Assembly: GCF_002161445.1 (NCBI RefSeq)
Contig: NZ_NFHT01000002.1
Location: forward strand, 1 to 64,000
DNA length: 64,000 nt
Reading direction: 5' to 3'
Origin: Alistipes sp. An66
Lineage (GTDB): Bacteria > Bacteroidota > Bacteroidia > Bacteroidales > Rikenellaceae
Shown here: positions 1 through 7,740 of the stretch, piece after piece
Numbering within the stretch: the first letter of the stretch is position 1
Layout: each line of letters opens with the position of its first letter
Notes under the pieces: model-generated
The model's input: only the letters and a program-made list of their open reading frames with translations
What the model was told of the DNA's origin: nothing
Database searches by the model: none
Translations under genes and position numbers: made by a program

Positions 1-115
<115 letters not shown>

Positions 116-322
116 AAAAAATGTTTTGTTTATAGATCTTTCGCTCAAATCTCAAAGGTATTGTTTGAAATCACTCTCGTGTGAGAGTGGGAAACTTTTA
201 GCTGCTCAAATACTTCAAAGAACGCTGTTCACTATATTACTATAAGAACAATTTCTTTCTTTTTGCCGGGTCGGATCCTTCGATCTTCGCCGCGGTTCCG
301 CCGCCATTTTTTTGGCGGGAAA
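116..322 (-). promoter_or_regulatory. 16S rRNA leader with boxA antitermination site
   Basis: This is the transcribed leader between the nearest rRNA promoter and the 16S 5' end. On the minus strand GTTCTTTGAA (214-223) matches the conserved rRNA boxA, which loads NusB/S10 antitermination factors. A perfect 7-bp inverted repeat, CACTCTC/GAGAGTG with a 4-nt loop, lies at 172-189 between boxA and the gene and may be a processing or boxC-like stem. No protein-coding capacity is likely here. Confidence 0.75.
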
Positions 323-328
323 GTGGTG

Positions 329-360
329 CAAAGTTAAGTCAACTTTTTCAAACCACCAAA
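329..360 (-). promoter_or_regulatory. rRNA promoter P1 (gene-proximal)
   Basis: On the minus strand: -33 TTTG (360-357), 20-bp spacer, -7 TAACTTTG (336-329). This is a full match to the Bacteroidetes housekeeping sigma consensus. It is the copy nearest the 16S gene, with transcription expected from about 322. It is the first of four tandem copies spaced 109-114 bp apart. Confidence 0.88.
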
Positions 361-441
361 TCTTTTCGAAAGATTTTTTCAGAAAATTTTCAGAACCTTT
401 TCGCTTCTTCCTCGAATCGTTTTTCGATTTCAAAGCGGCTG

Positions 442-473
442 CAAAGGTAAAGACTTTTTTCCGAACCACCAAA
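442..473 (-). promoter_or_regulatory. rRNA promoter P2
   Basis: Minus strand: -33 TTTG (473-470), 20-bp spacer, -7 TACCTTTG (449-442). The flanking bases, including the GATTTGGTGGTT stretch upstream and TTTGCAGCCGCTTTGAAATC downstream, repeat those of the neighbouring copies, so the array arose by duplication. Confidence 0.88.
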
Positions 474-555
474 TCTTTTTTGAAGATTTTTCCGACTTTT
501 TTCAGAACCTTTCTGCTTCTTCTTCGAATCGTTTTTTTCGATTTCAAAGCGGCTG

Positions 556-586
556 CAAAGGTAAGTTCTTTTTTCGAATCTCCAAA
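556..586 (-). promoter_or_regulatory. rRNA promoter P3
   Basis: Minus strand: -33 TTTG (586-583), 19-bp spacer, -7 TACCTTTG (563-556). It lies 114 bp upstream of P2 and shares its downstream GCAGCCGCTTTGAAATCG context. Confidence 0.88.
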
Positions 587-664
587 AGATTTCGGAACTT
601 TTTCAAAATTTTTCAGAACCTGTTTCGTTTCGTTTTCAGAGCTGTTTCTCTGTCGAAGCGGGTG

Positions 665-697
665 CAAAGATAAGGTCTTTTCGGACAAACTTCCAAA
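665..697 (-). promoter_or_regulatory. rRNA promoter P4 (distal)
   Basis: Minus strand: -33 TTTG (697-694), 21-bp spacer, -7 TATCTTTG (672-665). It is the most distal and most diverged copy of the array, 109 bp upstream of P3. Confidence 0.85.
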
Positions 698-761
698 TAT
701 TTTCCGGACTTTTTTTACCACCCTTTGGGGCACTCCCGGTCAGAATTCTATGAATCAGCAG

Positions 762-791
762 TTTAGTTCCAAAAATTTTTTAATATCTTTG
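762..791 (+). promoter_or_regulatory. promoter of the YiiX-like lipoprotein gene
   Basis: -7 TATCTTTG (784-791) lies 25 bp before the ATG at 817. The -33 is weak (TTTA/GTTT around 761-765, 18-19 bp away). Confidence 0.6.
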
Positions 792-816
792 TTCCCATCC
801 AAACACAACGAAAACC

Positions 817-1446
817 ATGCACCGACTATTATATATAGGTATCTTTTTTGAGCTTGCCGCCTGTACGCCAAAACACCCGAAGCCGCTCCCGGGCGATCTT
901 CTGTTCCAGGTCGGGAGAAGCTCCGCCATGAATGAGGCGATCGCGGAAGCAACCGACAACAACAACGAACTGACATTCACGCATGTAGCAATATTCTTCG
1001 AGGAGGGCGGCAGCGATTCGGTACTGGAAGCCACAAGTCCCGGCGGTGTGCGGATCACCCCGTTACAGGAATTTCTGGACCGGGCGGAGCGTGTGAAGGG
1101 AAGGCCGGGCGTCGTTGTGATGCGGCTGCGCGACACGGCAGGGCTTGCAAGGTCGGTCAAGCGGGCAAAGGAGTATCTGGGACTCCCCTACGACTTCTCC
1201 TATCGGCCCGACAACGGACGGCTGTATTGCAGCGAGTTGGTTTGGGAGAGCTACCGCGACACCTGCGGCCGACGCATTTTCCCGGCCCGGCCGATGAACT
1301 TCCGGGCGGCCAACGGTGCGATGCCCGCATTCTGGACCGAGCTCTTCGAAAAGTTGGGCGAGCCGATCCCCGAAGGCGTCCCGGGCACGAATCCAAACGA
1401 CATGGCCCGCGAAGGAATTCTTACCGAAGTGGGGCGCTATTTTTAG
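817..1446 (+). CDS. YiiX-like permuted NlpC/P60 (papain-like) lipoprotein
   Basis: Protein of 209 residues. The N-terminus is a short hydrophobic leader ending in a lipobox-like LAAC (Cys16), so the protein is probably a lipoprotein. It has the circularly permuted papain-fold order seen in YiiX/YaeF proteins: GDLLF near residue 26, catalytic His56 in THVAIF, and Cys138 in LYCSELVW. Members cut amide bonds in peptidoglycan peptides or lipids. The substrate here is unknown. It has its own promoter, is monocistronic, and converges on the mgtC-type gene with only 14 bp between stops and no obvious terminator hairpin. Family assignment is firm, biological role open. Confidence 0.82.
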   Translation: MHRLLYIGIFFELAACTPKHPKPLPGDLLFQVGRSSAMNEAIAEATDNNNELTFTHVAIFFEEGGSDSVLEATSPGGVRITPLQEFLDRAERVKGRPGVVVMRLRDTAGLARSVKRAKEYLGLPYDFSYRPDNGRLYCSELVWESYRDTCGRRIFPARPMNFRAANGAMPAFWTELFEKLGEPIPEGVPGTNPNDMAREGILTEVGRYF

Positions 1447-1460
1447 CGCTGGACTTCCGT

Positions 1461-2132
1461 TCAGACGATCTTCTCGACCGTGATGTCGGGATTCGCCCGC
1501 AACAGGTCGATATACTCCTCCTCTTTGGCCGATCCTTTGGCCCGGATGACCAGCGTCGCCCGGTGTACGATGCCGTCGGGAGTCCGCGCCGCCTCCACCT
1601 CATAGGAGATCACCGAGTAGTCGCGGCTTTCGAGCCGGTCGAACATCTCATCGACCGTTGCCCGATTCGGAGCCGAGAAGACGATCATCGTGCGGCGGCG
1701 CCCCAGCTCGCCGAAAAAGAGCGTCAGGACCTCCAACCCGAAGAGGGTCAGCAGGGTCGCGGCGCCCGCCACGACATACATGTGCGCTCCGGCCGCCAGA
1801 CCGATTCCGGCCGTGGCCCAAAGGCTGGCCGCGGTGGTCAGTCCGCGCACCAGCTGCCGGTGGATGATGATCGTCCCGGCACCGATGAAACCGATTCCGC
1901 TGACGACCTGCGCGGCGATCCGACTGGGATCGAGGCGCAGCCCGTCGTGCGAAGCCAGAAACTCCTCGAACCCGTATTGCGAAACGATCATCATCAGGGC
2001 GCTGCCGAGCGCCACCAGAAAATGCGTCCGAAAACCGGCATCCTTCACGCGGTACTCCCGATCGAGTCCGATCACCGTACCGCACAACCCCGCCACACAC
2101 AACCGGACCAGTAAATTCCACTCCATATCCAT
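1461..2132 (-). CDS. MgtC/SapB family inner-membrane protein
   Basis: Protein of 223 residues. Several hydrophobic helices fill residues 1-140, with family signatures GLDREYR, GFRTHFLVALGSA, GIGFIGAGTII and GLTTAASLWATAGIGLA. A soluble ACT-like C-terminal domain follows (about 150-223). MgtC proteins are linked to Mg2+ limitation and to modulation of F-type ATPase or K+ transport rather than being proven Mg2+ pumps. The start at 2132 is chosen because AAGGTG lies 6 nt upstream; an in-frame ATG two codons later is the alternative. The gene lies 54 bp after the S41-like gene on the same strand and may be cotranscribed with it. Confidence 0.9.
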   Translation of the reverse strand: MDMEWNLLVRLCVAGLCGTVIGLDREYRVKDAGFRTHFLVALGSALMMIVSQYGFEEFLASHDGLRLDPSRIAAQVVSGIGFIGAGTIIIHRQLVRGLTTAASLWATAGIGLAAGAHMYVVAGAATLLTLFGLEVLTLFFGELGRRRTMIVFSAPNRATVDEMFDRLESRDYSVISYEVEAARTPDGIVHRATLVIRAKGSAKEEEYIDLLRANPDITVEKIV

Positions 2133-2186
2133 CGTTTCACCTTTTAAAATCCATTCCTTCCGCTCCGAATGCGCCGTCCCGACGAT

Positions 2187-3686
2187 TTACTTGTCGCGCA
2201 GGATTTCGAGCGCCTTTTCCAGGAGGGCATCGCGGCCCGAAAGCACGTCCTGCATCGTATTCTCCACCACGACATCGGGCGCAATTCCGCATCCGACAAA
2301 CTCCCTGCCATCGGGGAGGCGCACCTCCTCGGTGCAGACATCGCACAGCAGCCCCGGAAGCACCTCATACGTAACCTTCTTTCCGGCAGAACCCGACGTG
2401 GCGACTCCGACGGTCGAGATATGGGACTGCGACGACGCCCAGGCGACGAAGGTTTCGGCGGCGTTCGCCGTAACGTCGTTGACGAGAATCACGGTCGGGA
2501 CAACCAGCCGCCCGTCACGCTCCTCCGGAAAACGATACTCTTCCCGTTCGGGTTCGGAGAAGGCTTCGTCATTGTAGTGCTGATAGGCGACCCGCACGCG
2601 GGCGTTGCGAACCGTATCCTCAGGTTCGGCCCCGGCTCCCCTTGCTGCGAGAGCCGCATCATAGATGCGTGACCGCGACACGGGACCGTAAAGAACCGTA
2701 TCCCGGGTCAGGCGGGAGAAGGTTTCCGCAGCCGTGTAATTGATTCCCTGCCTGTTATCCCGCAGGTCGAGAATAAGTTTGCGAGCCCGGGCCCGGATCT
2801 CGGGGAATGCGTTGCGGAAGGCCTGGGCCTCTCCGTACTCAAAAGAACCGATCTTCAAATAAGCCACATCGCCGGGATACCACATCAGCCGGAAATTCTC
2901 GTTCAACTCCGTCCCGCTGTACCCGGGCAGCGCTGCACAGGGCATATCCACATCCGGTTCGGCGCCATAGCGGGGGTTGACCAGCCGCACGGAGCCTTCC
3001 GACCCGTCCGGGCGGCGGAACTCCACCTCATGCGAGGTGCCGACCGGCCCGTACAGCAGGATCCTGACGGCCCAACGGCGCCGCGTCCGCTCCGTCGATG
3101 CCGGGATGCAGGGCATCAACCCCGCGATCCGCTCCCCGACGGGTTTTCCGTTCACGGAGAGGATCTCGGAGCCGGGCGGCAGGATCGCGGCCTTCTCACC
3201 GCAGACCTCGGAGACGACCACATGCCCCCCGACATCCATCAGACGGAGTACCCACCCCTCTTCGTAACCGATGGAGGTAAGCGGGAAATTACGGAATGTG
3301 CGGACATAGGTCCGACTGTTCCCCAGCGAAGCGTAGAATCCCGCGAGCAGGCGGTAGAACTCCAAATCGTCGCGGGTCTGCATCGCAGGCGTGATCAGGG
3401 CCCGGTAGAGCGAGTCCCAGCGCCCGACGCCGAAACGGTCCAGATAGGCGTAGTTGCGGTGGACCTCCATCCAGCATTTCGACAGGGCGAAGAGTTTCTG
3501 TTCGACGGTCCAGGCCCGGCCCCGTCCTCCGGGACCTCTTCGGATGGGCACGGGCACCACACGATAAACCATCGTATCCCCTTTCAATTCGACACCCACA
3601 GTCTGCATCGCGGGTTCCTGGGCCCAGCCCCCGGACATTGCCCCGACCGCAGCGAGCAATGCGATCCCCCAACAACCAATTCTCAT
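2187..3686 (-). CDS. S41-family (C-terminal processing peptidase-like) secreted protein, probable pseudo-peptidase
   Basis: Protein of 499 residues from the ATG at 3686. That start gives a clean signal peptide (MRIGCWGIALLAAVGAMSGGWAQ region, cleavage near residue 23); the frame is open further upstream but would bury it. The middle holds a PDZ-like segment (SEILSVNGKPV) and the C-terminal half is an S41 core (LILDLRDNR, ILVNDVTANAAE, GKKVTYE, GIAPDV). In S41 enzymes the nucleophile sits third in an S-A-S-A-S-E type motif. Here that position is Asn408 in T-A-N-A-A-E (codon AAC), while a Lys follows in the expected GKK site. The fold is confident; peptidase activity is doubtful. Confidence 0.85.
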   Translation of the reverse strand: MRIGCWGIALLAAVGAMSGGWAQEPAMQTVGVELKGDTMVYRVVPVPIRRGPGGRGRAWTVEQKLFALSKCWMEVHRNYAYLDRFGVGRWDSLYRALITPAMQTRDDLEFYRLLAGFYASLGNSRTYVRTFRNFPLTSIGYEEGWVLRLMDVGGHVVVSEVCGEKAAILPPGSEILSVNGKPVGERIAGLMPCIPASTERTRRRWAVRILLYGPVGTSHEVEFRRPDGSEGSVRLVNPRYGAEPDVDMPCAALPGYSGTELNENFRLMWYPGDVAYLKIGSFEYGEAQAFRNAFPEIRARARKLILDLRDNRQGINYTAAETFSRLTRDTVLYGPVSRSRIYDAALAARGAGAEPEDTVRNARVRVAYQHYNDEAFSEPEREEYRFPEERDGRLVVPTVILVNDVTANAAETFVAWASSQSHISTVGVATSGSAGKKVTYEVLPGLLCDVCTEEVRLPDGREFVGCGIAPDVVVENTMQDVLSGRDALLEKALEILRDK

Positions 3687-3755
3687 GACGCAACATTTTT
3701 TGCCACTACAAATTACGAAAAAAGGCGGAGTTCTCAAAGTTTTTGCGGCAAAAGA

Positions 3756-3785
3756 TTGCGGGAAGCGAAAAAATTCGTACTTTTG
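3756..3785 (+). promoter_or_regulatory. rpmI promoter
   Basis: -33 ATTG (3755-3758), 19-bp spacer, -7 TACTTTTG (3778-3785). It gives rpmI-rplT its own promoter with a leader of about 30 nt. Confidence 0.75.
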
Positions 3786-3819
3786 CAGGCTATGTTTAAC
3801 TAATTAACTGTTTACGACA

Positions 3820-4014
3820 ATGCCGAAAATGAAAACCAATGCCGCGGCGAAGAAGCGTTTTACCTTCACCGGCACAGGAAAGATCAAGCGTAAACACGCT
3901 TATCACAGTCACATCCTGACCAAAAAGACGACGAAGCAGAAGCGGAACCTCTGCTATTCGGGTACCGTATCTGCGGCCGACGAGGCCAAGATCAAGAACC
4001 TGCTGGTGAAGTAA
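3820..4014 (+). CDS. rpmI: 50S ribosomal protein L35
   Basis: Basic 64-residue protein with the L35 signature ([14 protein letters not shown], and K-K-T-K-Q-K-R-N-L near residue 40). It is part of the large ribosomal subunit. Its partner rplT follows after an unusually long 120-bp gap. The usual upstream neighbours thrS and infC are not in the window; a divergent S41-like gene stands there instead, and rpmI has its own promoter. Confidence 0.97.
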   Translation: MPKMKTNAAAKKRFTFTGTGKIKRKHAYHSHILTKKTTKQKRNLCYSGTVSAADEAKIKNLLVK

Positions 4015-4085
4015 TCCACCGGTAGCGTCGGATAGCCGCCCGCAAGGGCAAACACATTCACAAACCGGGATGAACCAGCCCCGAA

Positions 4086-4106
4086 GAATACGGGAGAACC
4101 GTATCG
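4086..4106 (+). promoter_or_regulatory. hairpin in the rpmI-rplT spacer
   Basis: The 120-bp spacer contains ATACGG (4088-4093) and CCGTAT (4099-4104) around a GAGAA loop, with no T-run after it, so it is not a terminator. It is a possible binding site for L20, which in other bacteria represses its own operon through an RNA leader. That role is inference. Confidence 0.35.
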
Positions 4107-4134
4107 CTGGCAGTCCTCAAAAAACTTTTACATT

Positions 4135-4479
4135 ATGCCACGTTCAGTAAACGCTGTTGCGTCTCGCGCACGTCGAAAGAAAGTTTTGAAACTTGCCAAA
4201 GGCAACTTTGGATCAAGGGGAAACGTTTGGACCGTAGCGAAAAATACGGTCGAAAAGGGCTTGTGCTATGCCTATGCACACCGCCAGCTCAAAAAGCGGA
4301 CATTCCGTTCGCTGTGGATCATGCGTATCAACGCCGCGGTCCGCGCGCAGGGAATGACCTATTCGCAATTCATCGGCAAACTCAACGCCAAAGGAATCGC
4401 CCTGAACCGCAAGGTGCTGGCCGACCTGGCAATGAACGAGCCGAAGGCATTCGAGGCAATAGTTAACGCAGTTAAATAA
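4135..4479 (+). CDS. rplT: 50S ribosomal protein L20
   Basis: Protein of 114 residues with the basic L20 N-terminus ([22 protein letters not shown]) and the conserved [13 protein letters not shown] and [13 protein letters not shown] segments. It binds 23S rRNA early in 50S assembly. It is second in the operon with rpmI and is followed by a strong terminator at 4500-4534. Confidence 0.97.
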   Translation: MPRSVNAVASRARRKKVLKLAKGNFGSRGNVWTVAKNTVEKGLCYAYAHRQLKKRTFRSLWIMRINAAVRAQGMTYSQFIGKLNAKGIALNRKVLADLAMNEPKAFEAIVNAVK

Positions 4480-4499
4480 CCCTTCACGCGAGGGTTGGC

Positions 4500-4534
4500 A
4501 CGGCGGGCTCCCTCTGGGATGCCCGCCGTTTTTT
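4500..4534 (+). terminator. terminator after rplT
   Basis: CGGCGGGC (4501-4508) pairs with GCCCGCCG (4521-4528) and is followed by six T (4529-4534). Confidence 0.88.
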
Positions 4535-4656
4535 CACTCCCCGGGGCGCAAGGCCCGGCCACCAAGACCACAAGCCCCGATCAGTCCCGCCCCCGAAATA
4601 ACCACCTCCGAGAACCCCGAAAACCACCCAACCACTCCCCCACGCACTCAACCGAC

Positions 4657-5862
4657 ATGCAGAACTGGAAACGGACCTTCGCCATCATTTGGAGCGGACA
4701 GCTGATCTCGATCCTCAGCAGTTCGATCGTCGCCTATGCGATCATCTTCTGGATGAGCATCGAGACCCGTTCGGCCGAGGTGCTGACCCTGTCGGCCATC
4801 GCCGGGATGCTTCCGCAGGCCGTGCTGGGGCTCTTCGTCGGGGTCTATGTCGACCGCTGGGACCGCAAGCGCACGATGATCCTTGCCGACAGTTTCATCG
4901 CCCTCTGCACGCTGGGGCTCGCCGTGCTCTTCTGGCTCGGCACCGCCGAACTGTGGCACGTCTACCTGCTGCTGGCCTGCCGCTCCGTGGGTTCGGCCTT
5001 CCACGTTCCGGCCATGCAGGCCTCGGTGCCGTTGCTGGCCCCGCAATCGCAACTTACGCGCATCGCCGGCGTCAATCAGGTGATCTCGTCGCTCTCCGAC
5101 ATCGCGGGCCCGGCCCTGGGAGCTCTGCTGCTGGCCATCACGTCGATCGGCAACATCCTGCTGCTGGACGTTCTCGGAGCCCTCGTCGCCTGCACGACGC
5201 TGGCCTTCGTCCGCATTCCGAACCCCGAACGCCCGGCCCGGCATCCGGATCTGTGGCGGGAGTTCCGCGAAGGCTTCGCGGCCATGCACAACCAACCCGG
5301 ACTGGGGTGCTTCTTCGGGCTGGCCATTGCCGTGTGGTTCTTCATCATGCCCGTAGGGGTGCTCTTCCCGCTGATGACGCTCAACCACTTCGGCGGCGGA
5401 ACCGGCGAGATGAGCTTCGTCGAGATCATCTGGGGCATCGGAGCGCTGGCCGGCGGCGCCATCATGGGCGCCCGCAACTACCGCATCAACCGCATCGTGC
5501 TGATCAACCTGATGTATCTGACCGTCGGGGCCTCCTTCCTGCTGTCGGGGCTGCTGCCGCCGACGGCCTTCTGTCTCTTCGCCGCCTTCACGGCCGCCGC
5601 GGGTGTTTCGAGCAGCGTCTTCAACGCCTCGTTCGTCTCGGTACTCCAAACACGGATCGAAGCGGGACTCCTGGGGCGGGTGCTGTCGCTCTACCGCAGC
5701 TTCGGACTCCTGCCCTCGATCATCGGGCTGTTGAGCACGGGATTCCTCGCCCAGCGCGTGGGACTGACGACCACCTTCGTGATTGCCGGCAGTTTCATCT
5801 GCCTGCTGGGCGTGATCGCCTTCTGCATTCCCTCTGTTCTGCGGCTCGACAGCCGGAAATAA
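4657..5862 (+). CDS. MFS exporter (EntS/MFS_3-like)
   Basis: Protein of 401 residues with about 12 hydrophobic segments and the MFS motif-A-like loop VDRWDRKRTM between helices 2 and 3. It resembles MFS_3 transporters such as the enterobactin exporter and macrolide-efflux-like proteins of Bacteroidetes. The start at the ATG of MQNWKRTFAIIW puts the first helix just after a short cytoplasmic tail; the upstream open frame is Pro/Arg-rich read-through. It stands alone between two terminators, with no biosynthetic genes nearby, so substrate (drug, siderophore or other small molecule) cannot be called. Confidence 0.85.
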   Translation: MQNWKRTFAIIWSGQLISILSSSIVAYAIIFWMSIETRSAEVLTLSAIAGMLPQAVLGLFVGVYVDRWDRKRTMILADSFIALCTLGLAVLFWLGTAELWHVYLLLACRSVGSAFHVPAMQASVPLLAPQSQLTRIAGVNQVISSLSDIAGPALGALLLAITSIGNILLLDVLGALVACTTLAFVRIPNPERPARHPDLWREFREGFAAMHNQPGLGCFFGLAIAVWFFIMPVGVLFPLMTLNHFGGGTGEMSFVEIIWGIGALAGGAIMGARNYRINRIVLINLMYLTVGASFLLSGLLPPTAFCLFAAFTAAAGVSSSVFNASFVSVLQTRIEAGLLGRVLSLYRSFGLLPSIIGLLSTGFLAQRVGLTTTFVIAGSFICLLGVIAFCIPSVLRLDSRK

Positions 5863-5922
5863 GCGGCGGAAAAGCGAGGGGCCCCATCGCAGAATCCCCC
5901 GGCAACGCATCCCGACACAGGC

Positions 5923-5959
5923 AAAAAAGCGGCGGCACTTTGTGGTGCCGCCGCTTTTT
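5923..5959. terminator. bidirectional terminator between MFS gene and lipoprotein gene
   Basis: A 10-bp perfect stem, GCGGCGGCAC/GTGCCGCCGC (5929-5938/5945-5954), with a 6-nt loop, A6 on the left and T5 on the right. It serves the convergent genes on both strands. Confidence 0.9.
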
Positions 5960-5988
5960 CCGCAAATGCCGACAGGGCAACCGGCAGG

Positions 5989-6924
5989 TTACTCCTTCGG
6001 ATAGACGTAGCCGTTGTAGTAGATCCGGTACTGGCCGTTGGTCCAGACGCAGCGGACATCCGAGGCAGGATAGGTCGCGGTGTCGTAATCGAGCGGCGAA
6101 GTGAACTTGGCCTCCTCCGTACCGTCGACGATCTGCAAGCCCACGTATTGACCCTCCGAAACGCTGTACGAGAGATTCAGGGGCTCCGTACCATAGATAT
6201 TCGCGTAGAGCGAGGCCCCGGCGGCGGAACCCTCGACATCGAAGGTCTTGCCCTTGCAGGAGGAGTAGGCCAGCGTAACGCTCTCATCGGCCGGGCGCAC
6301 GACAAACGAACCCGACCAGTTCGAAGCCCCCGACTTGCCGTTCTCGATCGACGCGGCGATGTTGGCGATCCGGATCGTACAGGAACCGCCGGCACTGGCC
6401 GTGATCGTGGTCGTACCGCCCTCCATGTTGACCTGCGACTCCGAACCGCCGTAGGAGGAGTAGCTGTACAGTTTGAAATCATCCTGCATCTCGACATTCC
6501 ACGTCGCACCCTCGGTGAGTTCCGACGCACCGTTGGTGCGGATCAGCAGCGACCCTTCGAGGTAGAAGTAGTCGGGCATCGGATAGTTCTTGTTGAAGGT
6601 GAGTTTATAACCCTCCTCCACGGTTTCGATCGTCGTCATCGAGTTGAACAGTTTCTTGTATATCAACACGTTGTTATCCTCGACGGTCTCCACGGCAACC
6701 TCTTCTCCCCCTTCGGCGCGCTGCTTGGCGACCTCGGCGGCCAGGATGGCCACACGCATGCCGGCGTTGGCAGCCTGCATGGCGACACGGTTCTGCGTGG
6801 CGGCGCAGTTGTAGATGTTCATTCCCGGCTGCACGGGCAGCAGGTCCTTGTAGGAGTCGTTCTCCTTCACACAGCTCGACAGCGCGAGGGCTCCGAGCGT
6901 CAGCATAGCAAAAATTCGATTCAT
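5989..6924 (-). CDS. hypothetical lipoprotein with beta-rich C-terminal region
   Basis: Protein of 311 residues with a type II signal peptide (MNRIFAMLTLGALALSSC, Cys18), so it is a predicted outer-membrane or surface lipoprotein. Residues 40-75 are Ala/Glu-rich and helix-like. From about 80 the sequence alternates short beta-type strands rich in Ser/Thr/Gly, including two FKLYSYSSYGG-like stretches. I recognise no catalytic motif or named domain. The gene is single, with promoter TACCTTTG upstream and the shared terminator at 5923-5959 downstream. Function unknown; an adhesive or scaffold role is only a guess. Confidence 0.75.
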   Translation of the reverse strand: MNRIFAMLTLGALALSSCVKENDSYKDLLPVQPGMNIYNCAATQNRVAMQAANAGMRVAILAAEVAKQRAEGGEEVAVETVEDNNVLIYKKLFNSMTTIETVEEGYKLTFNKNYPMPDYFYLEGSLLIRTNGASELTEGATWNVEMQDDFKLYSYSSYGGSESQVNMEGGTTTITASAGGSCTIRIANIAASIENGKSGASNWSGSFVVRPADESVTLAYSSCKGKTFDVEGSAAGASLYANIYGTEPLNLSYSVSEGQYVGLQIVDGTEEAKFTSPLDYDTATYPASDVRCVWTNGQYRIYYNGYVYPKE

Positions 6925-7009
6925 GAGATGTTGTCGGTTAAACTTTTCCTATAAACGCACTCCGGAGGGATTTACTGCATCCGGAGACAAAAAAATAATC
7001 CCTCCGGAT

Positions 7010-7017
7010 CAAAGGTA
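7010..7017 (-). promoter_or_regulatory. -7 element of the 5989-6924 lipoprotein gene
   Basis: Minus-strand TACCTTTG at 7017-7010. No clear -33 TTTG at the right distance. It lies back to back with the promoter of the next gene. Confidence 0.55.
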
Positions 7018-7044
7018 CGATTTTTTTCGCGGACGGCCCGGGAA

Positions 7045-7076
7045 TTTGGACATTTCGCGATAAAATCGTATCTTTA
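7045..7076 (+). promoter_or_regulatory. promoter of the 7084 lipoprotein gene
   Basis: -33 TTTG (7045-7048), 20-bp spacer, -7 TATCTTTA (7069-7076; last base A instead of G). The -7 ends only 7 bp before the ATG at 7084, so the transcript would have almost no leader. Confidence 0.6.
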
Positions 7077-7083
7077 TTCCACG

Positions 7084-7740
7084 ATGAAACGATTCGCAAT
7101 ACTCCTATCAGCCGTTTTGACGGTCGGATGCGGCGGCTCCGCGACCTGGATCGCCGAGGACGAAACGGGCGGCGCAACGCTGGCCGAGCGTGGAGACACG
7201 CTGGAAATCACGGCTCCGGCAGGTCTGACCCTGTGGTACGCAACGCCGCTGCGGGGCAGCTATCGGATCGTCTATGAGGCCACGGTGCTCGTGGAGGGCG
7301 GCCCGCACGACCGGCTGGCGGACCTGAACTGCTTCTGGGCGGCGTCGGACCCGGAGCATGCGGAGGATTTCTTTGCCCGGTCGGAGTGGCGGGGCGGGAT
7401 CTTTGCACGCTACAACTCGCTGGACCTTCTCTATGTGGGTTATGGCGGGAACGAGAACAGCACGACACGCTTCCGCCGCTATTACGGGCAGCGCTTCGGA
7501 GCCCCGGCCGACGAGGTGAAACCGCTCATCGGCGAATACACCGATGCCGGACATCTGCTGGTCGCCAACCGCCCGCTGCGAATCGAGATCGCCGTCACCG
7601 GCGACCGTACGTCCTACTCCGTGAACGGCGAGGAGCTCTTCTCCCGCAAACTCGCCCCCGGCGAAGGGGACGGCTACTTCGGATTGCGGTTGTTGAGCAA
7701 CCGGACCCGGATCGTCGGATTCCGGATCGAACAACCATGA
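7084..7740 (+). CDS. lipoprotein with concanavalin-like (DUF6250-type) domain
   Basis: Protein of 218 residues with lipobox Cys16 (AVLTVGC). The rest has the pattern of a jelly-roll/ConA-like sandwich: YRIVYEATVLVEGG, LNCFWAAS, a conserved RRYYG(Q) loop and a final FGLRLLSNRTRIVGFRI strand. This resembles DUF6250 domains found near polysaccharide-degrading genes in Bacteroidetes; I match it from pattern memory, not a search. Its stop overlaps the ATG of the next gene (ATGA), so the two are translationally coupled. It may bind or act on a secreted carbohydrate. Confidence 0.65.
   Translation: MKRFAILLSAVLTVGCGGSATWIAEDETGGATLAERGDTLEITAPAGLTLWYATPLRGSYRIVYEATVLVEGGPHDRLADLNCFWAASDPEHAEDFFARSEWRGGIFARYNSLDLLYVGYGGNENSTTRFRRYYGQRFGAPADEVKPLIGEYTDAGHLLVANRPLRIEIAVTGDRTSYSVNGEELFSRKLAPGEGDGYFGLRLLSNRTRIVGFRIEQP

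Larger units (their letters stand above)
312..700. repeat. four-copy ~113-bp tandem promoter repeat
   Basis: Direct repeats of about 109-114 bp, each holding one complete -33/-7 promoter followed by a T/A-rich, TTC/GAA-rich stretch. The copies are diverged but keep the CAAAGCGGCTGCAAAGGTAA core. Two opposed open frames of about 170-180 codons cross this stretch. Their Phe/Lys-rich, self-repeating translations are by-products of the repeat, not genes. Confidence 0.85.

Noticed and set aside
153..160. Extra minus-strand TACCTTTG close to the 16S gene
   Set aside because: No -33 partner at 19-21 bp (the hairpin at 172-189 is there), and it lies inside the leader after boxA.
215..851. Opposed Phe/Lys-rich open frames of 170-180 codons
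   Set aside because: They are by-products of the A/T-rich tandem promoter repeat; they overlap each other, repeat internally and lack any domain.
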